A stretch of 6,377 bases of DNA from Planctomycetota bacterium (GCA_021160785.1 JAGHBX010000518.1:1-6377); one strand, 5' to 3'. Numbered from the stretch's first letter, positions 1 to 6,377 are shown. The notes: a model not told the origin generated them from the sequence alone. Made by a program: numbers and translations.

Positions 1-407
1 CATTTAGAGATGGAAATAATTCTATGAAAAAGTCAATATCGTTAAATGCGACTATCTATTCATTCTTTAGAGAACTAAAAGGCTTCCATGGGATGGGGCA
101 AGGTGTTTTGAAATTGCCAGTTTATGATGTCAAAGATATGCATTTTGTTAAATGTAATTTTGATGATATCAGGCCGTCTTTGTTGCAAAGAGAACAAAGT
201 AGCATTTTTATTGAATGCGGCATAGACCCGAAAGGTGAGACATGGATTGAAGAACAAAAGCCGAAACCGTTGCCTGATAGAATAGAGCTTGACGATATCG
301 TCTTTGATGCAATTGGTTTAAGTCGAGGCGAGCGAGATGCTGTTTATGAGGCGGTAATCGACCTTGTCGGGGCTCGCTTAAAAAAAGCCAGCAGTTTAAG
401 GTCTTAA
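1..407 (+). CDS. C-terminal end of a large N6-adenine DNA methyltransferase (5' end outside the window)
   Basis: The reading frame is open from the window edge (first whole codon at base 3), so the ATG at 24 is probably an internal methionine and the gene starts upstream. About 134 residues are visible. The segment LNATIYSFFRELKG, followed by GQGVLKLPVYDVKD, matches the usual 'NSTL..LF.EL.GR..LG.GALK..VYDLK.LPV' block near the C-terminus of large class I N-6 DNA methylases (Type IIG, BREX or DISARM-like). The ending, ELDDIVFDAIGLSRGERDAVYEAV then LVGARLKKASSL, resembles the C-terminal helices of the same proteins. The catalytic NPPY and SAM-binding motifs would lie upstream and cannot be seen, so activity is inferred. 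Expected role: methylating host DNA on adenine for self-recognition, with specificity partly set by this C-terminal region. It lies upstream of, and in the same direction as, the BRO-N gene and the PLD-helicase, which fits a restriction-modification-like operon. The family call is from recalled sequence patterns, not a search. Confidence 0.68.
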   Translation, partial: FRDGNNSMKKSISLNATIYSFFRELKGFHGMGQGVLKLPVYDVKDMHFVKCNFDDIRPSLLQREQSSIFIECGIDPKGETWIEEQKPKPLPDRIELDDIVFDAIGLSRGERDAVYEAVIDLVGARLKKASSLRS

Positions 408-548
408 TGGGAAGCTCAGGAGATATACGTGGTGTATGAGGTGCTTGCTTCGTTGGTACGCGACGGGTGGCGGTGTACTGAAAAATCCGATAAGGTCTAA
501 TTGGTAGAGATAGCGTAAAGAAGCGACGGCAAGAAATGCCCGGCGACT

Positions 549-555
549 AAGGAGG
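549..555 (+). promoter_or_regulatory. Strong ribosome binding site of the BRO-N gene
   Basis: AAGGAGG ends seven bases before the ATG at 563. This near-perfect Shine-Dalgarno sequence fixes the start of the BRO-N gene and shows that the gene was built for efficient translation despite its later stop codon. Confidence 0.8.
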
Positions 556-562
556 CGAAATA

Positions 563-1417
563 ATGACAGATGAATCGACGCATATCGTATTATTCAAGGG
601 CAAAGAAGTCCGGCGCACCATTCACGATGACGAGTGGTGCTTTTCCGTGGTTGACATAATTGCAGCATTGACAGACAGTAACAAGCCACGGGACTACTGG
701 TATAGGATGAAGAAACGGGAACAACAATCCTCCGGGGTTGACTTGTCGACACTTTGTCGACAACTGAAATTACCGGCGTCAGACGGGAAAATGTACACAA
801 CGGATGTTGTCAATACCGAAAACGCCTTTCGTATAATCCAGTCTGTTCCCAGCCGAAAGGCCGAACCCTTTAAGCGATGGTTGGCCAAGGTTGGCTACGA
901 GCGTATTCAGGAAATCGAAGACCCGGAACTCGCCACCAAGCGCACCCGCGTCCTGTACAAGGCCAAGGGCTATCCCGACGACTGGATCGAAAAGCGAATC
1001 CGCTCGATTGCGATTCGTGAAGAGTTGACCGATGAGTTGTAAGACCGCGGCGTCCAGGAGCCGCGGGACTATGCCATCCTCACCGCCGAAATCTCCAAGG
1101 CCGCCTTCGGCGTAACGCCGTCTGAGTACAAAAAACTCAAAGGCCTCAAACGCCAGAACCTCCGCGACCACATGAACGACCTTGAACTGATCCTCTCGAT
1201 GTTAGGCGAGGCCGCTACTACTGAGATTACCCGCAATCGCGATACTCAGGGATTCGATGAAAATAAACAGGCTGCGGTTGAAGGCGGTTCGGTCGCCGGA
1301 ACCGCCAGAAAAGAACTCGAAACAAAGTCGGGCAAGAAGGTCGTTTCTTCAAAAAACTACCTGCCGCAAAAACAAACAAAGACATTACCGGCTGACAATC
1401 CGACGAGCAATCAATAA
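563..1417 (+). pseudogene. BRO-N family antirepressor-like protein, interrupted by an in-frame TAA
   Basis: The first part (563-1042, 159 residues) has a BRO-N-type N-terminal domain at about residues 8-110: IVLFKGKEVRR, then a CFSVVDIIAALTDS segment, a DYWYRMKKRE helix and a TENAFRIIQSVPSRKAEPFK segment. BRO-N domains occur in phage and plasmid antirepressors and bind DNA. The frame stops at TAA (1040-1042) after EELTDEL. The very next codons continue in the same frame with DRGVQEPRDYAILTAEIS and run to a TAA at 1415-1417. That tail includes EYKKLKGLKRQNLRDHM, LGEAATTEI and a C-terminal GTARKELETKSGKKVVS block, which I recognise as the normal second half of full-length relatives of about 280 residues. 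The reconstructed length (283 sense codons) fits. So this looks like a nonsense mutation, not a frameshift. The ATG at 1172 could restart translation but has no ribosome binding site. The 159-residue product might still fold and bind DNA. The gene is 18 bases upstream of the helicase start and probably co-transcribed; a regulatory role there is inference. Confidence 0.78.
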
Positions 1418-1420
1418 CGC

Positions 1421-1426
1421 AGGAGA
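1421..1426 (+). promoter_or_regulatory. Ribosome binding site of the PLD-SNF2 helicase gene
   Basis: AGGAGA lies nine bases before the ATG at 1436 and four bases after the stop of the BRO-N frame. It selects the ATG at 1436 over the closer ATG at 1429, which is in another frame and soon hits a stop. The tight spacing suggests co-transcription, with possible translational coupling to the upstream gene. Confidence 0.7.
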
Positions 1427-1435
1427 ATATGGTCT

Positions 1436-4400
1436 ATGCCTTCACACGATATAATTGATAACCACGACGAGAAGCTTGTCGACCATATCAAGCAGATACT
1501 CCCTGCCGCCGATTCCGCCAAGTTTGCTGTCGGTTACTTTTTTCTCTCCGGCCTTGAGGCCATAGGCAGTCAGCTTTCCTCGATAAAGGACTTGCGTCTG
1601 CTCATAGGCAATACGACTACAAGACAAACCATCGAGCAGATAAGCGAAGGCTGCAAACGCCTTGAACTGGCCAGAGATAGACTCGACACACAGGTCTACG
1701 CCAAAAAAGCAGACCGCAGGATCATGGCTGAGGATACCTCTGTCAACCTCAAAGAAACGATTGAAGTTATGGACCAGACCGATCAGGCAGAAGACCTGGT
1801 CTTTTCTCTCATCAAGATGATCGAGGAAAAACGCCTTCAAGTAAAGGTCTACACAAAAGGCAGGCTCCACGCCAAGGCATATATTTTTGATTATTCCAAT
1901 CCCAACCCCGGCAACGAAGGACTCGCGATTGTCGGCTCCTCCAACCTGACCCTCTCAGGGCTGCAACACAATACGGAGCTTAATGTCCTTGTCCACGACA
2001 AGGGCAGCCCGACCCAGCAAGGTCAGGGCAATCATGCAAGGCTAACAAGCTGGTTTAAGCGACTGTGGGATGATGAGATAACCGCTACCCTTGCCGATTT
2101 TCAGAAGATTGCTGTCAAACAGGCGGTCCAGAAAATCAGAGACAACGGCGGATGCTTTGTCGCCGACGTTGTCGGCCTTGGCAAAAGCTACATAGGAGCA
2201 GCAATCACCAAGCATTTCGAGCGCACCGAGGGCACAAGGGCTCTCATCATATGCCCCAAGAGCCTTGAGGAAATGTGGGTTGGATACAACGAGACATACA
2301 AGCTCAATGCCCAGGTTCTTTCCATGGGTATGCTCATAGATGCCCCCGATCGCGGTGCAGACCTGTTTGAAGACCTGCGATACAAGGACCGTGATTTCGT
2401 TCTCATTGACGAAAGCCATAATTTCCGCCACAACACAAATAAGCGCTACTCCGTTCTCCAGTCCTTCCTTGCCACCGGTCGCAAGGTGTGCCTGGTCACG
2501 GCCACACCAAGAAACAGCAGCACCTGGGATATCTATAGCCAGATAAAACTCTTCCATCCGGAAGATATAACTTTCCTGCCAATTGATCCGCCGAACATGA
2601 GAGAATACTTCAAGTTGGTCGAAACGGGCAAACGCACCCTGAAAGATGTGCTATCTCACGTACTTATACGACGAACGCGAAAGCATATCCTGCAGTGGTA
2701 CGGTTACGCCGCCGACACGAACGTCCCGTTACGAGAGCTATCGGAAGTTACGCGTCATCAATACCTAAGCGGCCAGAAGCGAGCCTACGTTAATGTGGGC
2801 GGTAAGCATCAGTATTTTCCGAAACGAAAGCTCAAGACCCTGCGATACAGTATCGAGTCAACCTATCACGGCCTCTATGACTACCTCCGGAAATGCCTGG
2901 GGCAGCCCCGGACTAAACGCTACCGGCCAAAACCGGGCGAAGAACTGACCTACGCACGATACGGCCTTTGGAACTTCGTAATCAAGTCCAAGAAACACAA
3001 GGCACCGTATAATGAGCTTAGGCGGGCAGGTATCAACTTGCGCGGCCTCATAAGGACGATGCTGTTCAAACGTTTCGAGTCAAGTGTCTATGCATTTCGT
3101 ACCACTGTCAAACGTATGATCAAGACTCACGAATTGTTCCTCAAATCAATTGAAAGGGGCTTTGTCCCGGCAGGTGAAAAAGCCGACGACTTTCTCGGTC
3201 GTCATGGCAAGTTCGATGAGGTTGAATTACTGGATGCACTGCAAGCCGTTTCGGGCAAATACAGCCTGGACGATTTTGAATCCGAGAAACTGATTAAGTG
3301 CATCAAGGCCGATCTCGATTTGTTGAACGACATGTATCAGCAGGTTAAGCGAATTACCCCTGACAAAGATGATAAACTTCAGCAGATTATCCGCCAGCTT
3401 TCCGAGCCTCCTGTCAGTAACGGCAAATGTCTGATATTCACCCAGTTCGCGGATACCGCTCAGTATCTTTACGAGAACCTCAATCCTCAGGACGAACACA
3501 AGGATGTCGATTTCATTTACGGCTCGGATAAGAGCAAGTCTCGAATCGTCGGCAGATTTGCCCCCAAAGCCAATCCAGAGTTTCAGTTCAAAGGCACTGA
3601 AGTGGAGATCCGCTGGCTGGTCGCAACGGATGTTCTGGCTGAAGGGCTTAACATGCAGGATTGCGACATTGTCCTTAACTATGAGCTTCACTGGAATCCA
3701 GTCCGATTGATCCAGCGTTTTGGCCGAATTGATAGAATTGGCTCCGAGCATGAATTGATATGGGGTCTGAGCTTTCTGCCTGAGACCGAACTGGAAAAGA
3801 CTCTTGGAATCAAGCGCATTCTACAAAGGAGAATCCAGGAAATCCACGACACTATTGGTGAAGACTCGGCAATACTCGATGACAGCGAGCGCCTGAACCC
3901 CGATGCGATGTATGCCATCTATGCGCCGAAAGACAACCAGATGTCCCTCTTCCCGGAGGATGATGAATTTGTCGACCTCAATGAAGCCGAGGAGTTGCTT
4001 CGCACTATGGCAAGTGATAACCCCGAGGAGTTTGAACGCATAGTCAATTTGCGAGATGGCATACGCTCAAGTTTCCATAATGCCAACAAAGGTATGTACG
4101 TATTCTGTGAGCAGGGCAATTTCCAGCAGCTATTACTTACCGATTCGGATGGGAAAGTTGCCTCCCGTGACATTTCGAGAATCCTGGGCGTAATCAAGGC
4201 CGACGAGGAAATACATGCGCCAACAAAACTACCATCCAAATACAACCACAATCTAATGAAGATCAAGGACGTATTCACCGAAGAAGCCAAACATCGCCAG
4301 TCCCAGATGGAGTTCTCCACCTCACTGACACAGAGTCAGAGATACATCCTGCGCGAACTGCGTTTGTTCTTCGCCACAACTGACGACGATAACATAAAAG

Positions 4401-4621
4401 CACAGATTAATCTTTTTGAAAAAGCCTTCCGTCTGTATCCAACCCAGGCGGTGAGAAAAGAACTGAACCTGATCCGTCGCAACGGCCTCACCGGACAGAA
4501 TCTATTGAGACAATTGCAGGAGATATATTTCAGACATCGCATGGAAGACAGACTCCACGACGACAGACAGGTCTCGAAAGAAAATATCCCAAGAGTAATC
4601 TGCAGCGAGGCCTTAATCTAA
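1436..4621 (+). CDS. PLD-family nuclease domain fused to SNF2-type helicase; likely effector of a restriction-like defence system
   Basis: Intact 1061-residue protein. Residues about 1-195 form a phospholipase D-like domain with one HKD motif (H145-x-K147-x4-D152) followed by GSSN at 167-170, the catalytic pattern of PLD-type nucleases. With a single HKD copy, activity would be expected from a dimer. Residues about 220-420 are the first helicase lobe: a Q-motif-like segment (FQKIAVKQA), Walker A GLGKS (247-251), DESH Walker B (325-328) and motif III TATP (355-358). A basic stretch of some 230 residues separates the lobes. The second lobe (about 645-790) has CLIFTQF (665-671), motif V around ATDVLAEGLNMQ (730-741) and motif VI QRFGRIDRIG (760-769). 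The C-terminal part (about 840-1061) is an unnamed conserved-looking region beginning after a QMSLF pentapeptide at 835-839. The architecture resembles the helicase-related proteins paired with large adenine methylases, and DISARM DrmD plus DrmC in function. It probably translocates on and cleaves unmodified invading DNA in the cytoplasm. All core motifs are intact. Function in defence is inferred from domains and neighbours. Confidence 0.9.
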   Translation: MPSHDIIDNHDEKLVDHIKQILPAADSAKFAVGYFFLSGLEAIGSQLSSIKDLRLLIGNTTTRQTIEQISEGCKRLELARDRLDTQVYAKKADRRIMAEDTSVNLKETIEVMDQTDQAEDLVFSLIKMIEEKRLQVKVYTKGRLHAKAYIFDYSNPNPGNEGLAIVGSSNLTLSGLQHNTELNVLVHDKGSPTQQGQGNHARLTSWFKRLWDDEITATLADFQKIAVKQAVQKIRDNGGCFVADVVGLGKSYIGAAITKHFERTEGTRALIICPKSLEEMWVGYNETYKLNAQVLSMGMLIDAPDRGADLFEDLRYKDRDFVLIDESHNFRHNTNKRYSVLQSFLATGRKVCLVTATPRNSSTWDIYSQIKLFHPEDITFLPIDPPNMREYFKLVETGKRTLKDVLSHVLIRRTRKHILQWYGYAADTNVPLRELSEVTRHQYLSGQKRAYVNVGGKHQYFPKRKLKTLRYSIESTYHGLYDYLRKCLGQPRTKRYRPKPGEELTYARYGLWNFVIKSKKHKAPYNELRRAGINLRGLIRTMLFKRFESSVYAFRTTVKRMIKTHELFLKSIERGFVPAGEKADDFLGRHGKFDEVELLDALQAVSGKYSLDDFESEKLIKCIKADLDLLNDMYQQVKRITPDKDDKLQQIIRQLSEPPVSNGKCLIFTQFADTAQYLYENLNPQDEHKDVDFIYGSDKSKSRIVGRFAPKANPEFQFKGTEVEIRWLVATDVLAEGLNMQDCDIVLNYELHWNPVRLIQRFGRIDRIGSEHELIWGLSFLPETELEKTLGIKRILQRRIQEIHDTIGEDSAILDDSERLNPDAMYAIYAPKDNQMSLFPEDDEFVDLNEAEELLRTMASDNPEEFERIVNLRDGIRSSFHNANKGMYVFCEQGNFQQLLLTDSDGKVASRDISRILGVIKADEEIHAPTKLPSKYNHNLMKIKDVFTEEAKHRQSQMEFSTSLTQSQRYILRELRLFFATTDDDNIKAQINLFEKAFRLYPTQAVRKELNLIRRNGLTGQNLLRQLQEIYFRHRMEDRLHDDRQVSKENIPRVICSEALI

Positions 4622-4669
4622 TGCCCACGGCGACTGGCTAATAAAATGAGTTACATGGACCAATAATAA

Positions 4670-5989
4670 ATGAACCTGCCTGATTATGAAAACGTTACTA
4701 AGTGGTTGCGAGCCTTTCGTGCGCGTCCGAAAAAAAGCAAGATACTTATAATTTCAATTCTGTCTGTTGTTATTCTGATAATATTAGTCGTTTGTGTCTT
4801 GCCCAATATTCGTCGCTTCATTGGCCAAACACCAGAATCACCAAGATTTTTAATTACCAACCCTTTTCTTAAGAAAACTTCGACGATTTATGTGGAAGCT
4901 GAGAGCAATTCCGCAAATTCAAATAGCTCGCTAAAAATCGAATATGATGGACACGTTATGAAAAATGCAGGAATACCAATTCCTGACACTAATCCACAAA
5001 TGTGGCACTTTACTCTTTACGACAGCGGCCTTCCAGACGAACTGTTAGGGGAAGGCTCACATGAACTTCGATTAGCTTTTCTTGGTGAGAGTTTTTCTGA
5101 AATCTCCAGAATCTTTATCTCAAAAAAAGCCCATCTTGCTGTCACCGATGTTGTAAAACCCAAGTTCCCGTCCCTTGGGAACACAGAGATCCAAACAATA
5201 GAGGTGGATAGTGCAAGGGCGTTTATTGAAGCAATTCAACCGAACAGAATCATTAAATTGAAAGCAGGAACTTACAATTTATCCTTGGCAACACATGTTG
5301 GAAATGGCCATGTCAAATGGGTGAAAACTTATGATGGATATGAACCAATAATTCATAACCTTTGTAATCTTACCATTGTTGGAGAGGAAAATACAAAGCT
5401 TGTTATTGAACCTCGATATTCATGGGTACTGAACTTCCAATATTGTAGAAACATTGTGATACAGAACATTACAATTGGCCACATGAGTGAGGGCTATTGC
5501 ACAGGAGGAGTAATCTCTTTTACTTCATCCGGTAATATTCTAATCGAGAATTCGATTTTCTTTGGCAGTGGCACTTATGGGGTGCAACTTGACAAAGTTG
5601 ACCGCTTGAGGTTTTTGCGATCAACTATAAAGAATTGCACTTACGGTTTGATTGGCATTCATCACTCAGCAAATATTATTTTTGATAATTCTGTATTTGA
5701 GAATACTGGTAGATTCGACCTTATTTCTATTCATGAGTCTACATCTAATGTGAACTTTATTAACTGTTTAATTGCAGGAAACTGGACCGGAGATTTTGCA
5801 CCATACTTAATAAATATTGAAAAAGGTTGTGAAGAGATTTCTCTCATAAATTCGAGAATCACAGACAATAAAATAAGGAGATTTGTTAACCAAATTGATG
5901 ATTTAGCAATGCAAGATAATGTCTTTTCGAATAATGCCTTTTCTGACTTTTCAGATAAGGAACTTAGTGTCATACATGCCAAACAATAG
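4670..5989 (+). CDS. Single-pass membrane protein with right-handed beta-helix ectodomain, function unknown
   Basis: A 439-residue protein. A short basic N-terminus (RAFRARPKKSK at 15-25) precedes a hydrophobic segment at about 24-46 with no convincing signal peptidase site, so it reads as a signal anchor with the body outside the cytoplasm. Residues about 58-160 look like a beta-rich, Ig-like domain. From about 175 to 425 there are repeated rungs of roughly 22-24 residues with alternating hydrophobic positions and Asn/Ser/Gly turns, for example RNIVIQNITIGH, GNILIENSIFFGSGTYG, ANIIFDNSVFENTG and EEISLINSRITDN. This is the pattern of parallel right-handed beta-helices (PbH1/NosD-like), a fold used to bind or cleave polysaccharides; no catalytic residues can be assigned. 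The segment IIKLKAGTYNLS just before the helix is typical of its N-terminal cap. The gene starts 48 bases after the helicase stop, with only a weak ribosome binding site. Its codons are clearly AT-richer (about one third G+C at 5401-5460, against 45% at 3661-3720 in the helicase), hinting at a different origin. A link to the defence operon is unproven. Confidence 0.75.
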   Translation: MNLPDYENVTKWLRAFRARPKKSKILIISILSVVILIILVVCVLPNIRRFIGQTPESPRFLITNPFLKKTSTIYVEAESNSANSNSSLKIEYDGHVMKNAGIPIPDTNPQMWHFTLYDSGLPDELLGEGSHELRLAFLGESFSEISRIFISKKAHLAVTDVVKPKFPSLGNTEIQTIEVDSARAFIEAIQPNRIIKLKAGTYNLSLATHVGNGHVKWVKTYDGYEPIIHNLCNLTIVGEENTKLVIEPRYSWVLNFQYCRNIVIQNITIGHMSEGYCTGGVISFTSSGNILIENSIFFGSGTYGVQLDKVDRLRFLRSTIKNCTYGLIGIHHSANIIFDNSVFENTGRFDLISIHESTSNVNFINCLIAGNWTGDFAPYLINIEKGCEEISLINSRITDNKIRRFVNQIDDLAMQDNVFSNNAFSDFSDKELSVIHAKQ

Positions 5990-6007
5990 TCATGACTTTG
6001 TTGTTTC
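5982..6007 (+). terminator. Possible weak terminator hairpin after the beta-helix gene
   Basis: AACAA and AGTC (5982-5991, with one bulged T) can pair with GACT and TTGTT (5994-6002), centred on the perfect palindrome AGTCATGACT, and a T-rich stretch follows (GTTTC). The stem is AT-rich and overlaps the stop codon, so it is weak as an intrinsic terminator. It may serve transcripts from either side, since the integrase gene converges on it. Confidence 0.25.
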
Positions 6008-6121
6008 ATAACTCAAGTATTCGAGTTAACAGAGCTGTCAGGAACCAATAGCAGCGCGGCGTTTTTCACCCTCATTTTCGTTTGATCGCGGAGTTCTGTT
6101 CGAGTACAAGGCGCTGTTTTT

Positions 6122-6157
6122 GTCCGCACCGCAGTAGTATTGTAATACGTCGAGGAC
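6122..6157. repeat. Nested inverted repeat in the non-coding gap before the integrase
   Basis: GTATT at 6137-6141 and AATAC at 6144-6148 form a tight inverted repeat around GT. An outer GTCC (6122-6125) and GGAC (6154-6157) pair across it. The element sits in the roughly 216-base gap 5990-6205, in which I find no credible gene. It could be a dispersed REP-like repeat, part of a recombination site, or chance; the sequence alone does not decide. Confidence 0.3.
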
Positions 6158-6205
6158 GCAGGCAGGGACGGGCAACGCAGTAATCGCCCAGAAGAACCGC
6201 TCAAA

Positions 6206-6377
6206 TCAGCCTAAGAGGCGCGCCGCCTCATCCGCCAGTCCCTGGTTGCGTTCCGCATATATCGCTGTAGCACTCATCTTCGTATGGCCTAACGTCGCGC
6301 CTGCCGACTCGTATCCCATCTCGCGCCTTACATTGGTAGCAGCGGTATGTCTTAGCTGGTACAGCGTCCAGTACGGC
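6206..6377 (-). CDS. C-terminal end of a tyrosine recombinase/integrase (start beyond the right edge)
   Basis: Reading the minus strand from 6376 gives 56 residues before a TGA at 6208-6206. The peptide starts PYWTLYQLRHTAATNVRRE and contains LGHTKMSATAIYAERN. This is the end of the catalytic domain of phage-type integrases: the box II arginine in LRHTAAT (codon 6352-6350), the LGH histidine (6286-6284) and the nucleophilic tyrosine in AIYAER (6259-6257), with the usual spacing. The first histidine of the common H-x-x-R-H box is replaced by tyrosine (YQLRH), a variant I recall from other recombinases. The catalytic lysine and the N-terminal DNA-binding domain lie outside the window. The enzyme cuts and rejoins DNA at attachment sites through a 3'-phosphotyrosine bond, moving an island, phage or cassette. 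It converges on the beta-helix gene and suggests a mobile-element context. Its 3' end contains a GAGGCG/CGCCTC inverted repeat (6215-6229), which is probably just codon content. Confidence 0.88.
   Translation of the reverse strand, partial: PYWTLYQLRHTAATNVRREMGYESAGATLGHTKMSATAIYAERNQGLADEAARLLG

Noticed and set aside
779..1171. Minus-strand open frame of 130 codons across the BRO-N gene
   Set aside because: It lies opposite recognisable BRO-N family sequence, has no matching motifs and no clear ribosome binding site; it is a codon-bias shadow.
1172..1417. Independent small gene starting at ATG 1172
   Set aside because: It is in frame with, and directly continues, the BRO-N family sequence that begins right after the TAA at 1040; no Shine-Dalgarno precedes the ATG, so it is better read as the second half of the broken gene.
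1257..1454. Plus-strand frame overlapping the BRO-N tail and the helicase start
   Set aside because: Out of frame with recognised family sequence, Arg/Lys-rich shadow, no ribosome binding site.
2042..2557. Minus-strand open frame of 171 codons opposite the first helicase lobe
   Set aside because: The plus strand carries the Walker A and DESH motifs in an intact long frame; the antisense peptide has no recognisable domain.
3227..3751. Minus-strand open frame of 174 codons opposite the second helicase lobe
   Set aside because: Antisense of the conserved helicase motifs IV-VI; no independent support.
4646..4666. Mini-frame (MSYMDQ) before the beta-helix gene
   Set aside because: Six codons then two stops, no ribosome binding site; not distinguishable from chance.
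4784..4795. Lipoprotein signal (lipobox) at the Cys after the hydrophobic segment of the beta-helix protein
   Set aside because: The residues before Cys42 are LVV, without the small Gly/Ala/Ser needed at -1, and the hydrophobic stretch is long; a signal anchor is more likely.
6013..6204. Minus-strand frame of 63 codons in the gap before the integrase
   Set aside because: Starts with TTG without a ribosome binding site, Ser/Thr/Arg-rich low-complexity peptide, no domain; treated as non-coding.
6215..6229. GAGGCG/CGCCTC hairpin as an intrinsic terminator of the integrase gene
   Set aside because: It lies inside the last codons of the integrase and is not followed by a T-tract on the minus strand.
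1..6377. CRISPR array, tRNA or rRNA gene
   Set aside because: No regularly spaced repeats and no cloverleaf or rRNA-like sequence was recognised on either strand by reading.

Overview
This window looks like part of an accessory (defence or mobile) region of a Gram-negative-type environmental bacterium. Shine-Dalgarno sites precede two of the genes, and one product is a membrane-anchored, apparently periplasmic beta-helix protein. G+C is moderate, roughly 45-50% in the helicase gene. The style of the integrase C-terminus and the beta-helix protein would fit Planctomycetota (Phycisphaerae-like) or a deltaproteobacterial lineage. That is a weak, memory-based impression and not a taxonomic call.

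Layout from left to right. (1) Bases 1-407 are the 3' end of a larger gene that enters from the left edge, best read as the C-terminus of a large N6-adenine DNA methyltransferase. (2) Bases 563-1417 hold a BRO-N/antirepressor-type gene of about 283 sense codons, broken by one in-frame TAA at 1040-1042. (3) Bases 1436-4621 encode an intact 1061-residue fusion of a phospholipase D-family (HKD) nuclease domain with an SNF2-type superfamily 2 ATPase. (4) Bases 4670-5989 encode a single-pass membrane protein with a right-handed beta-helix ectodomain and AT-rich codon use unlike the helicase gene. (5) Bases 5990-6205 are non-coding and contain small inverted repeats. (6) Bases 6206-6377, minus strand, are the C-terminal end of a tyrosine recombinase (integrase) that continues off the right edge.

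The first three genes share one direction with short gaps, so they look like an operon. A methylase plus a nuclease-helicase is the minimal logic of a restriction-modification-like or DISARM-like anti-phage system: the methylase marks self DNA, and the PLD-SNF2 protein would translocate on and cut unmarked DNA. The BRO-N gene between them is a phage-type DNA-binding or antirepressor protein that may have regulated the operon or been inserted as a moron, and it now seems inactivated or truncated. The membrane beta-helix gene may be a downstream passenger or a separate acquisition. The integrase supports a mobile-island setting. The helicase also carries a QMSLF pentapeptide that matches a sliding-clamp-binding motif, which is the most testable new detail seen here.
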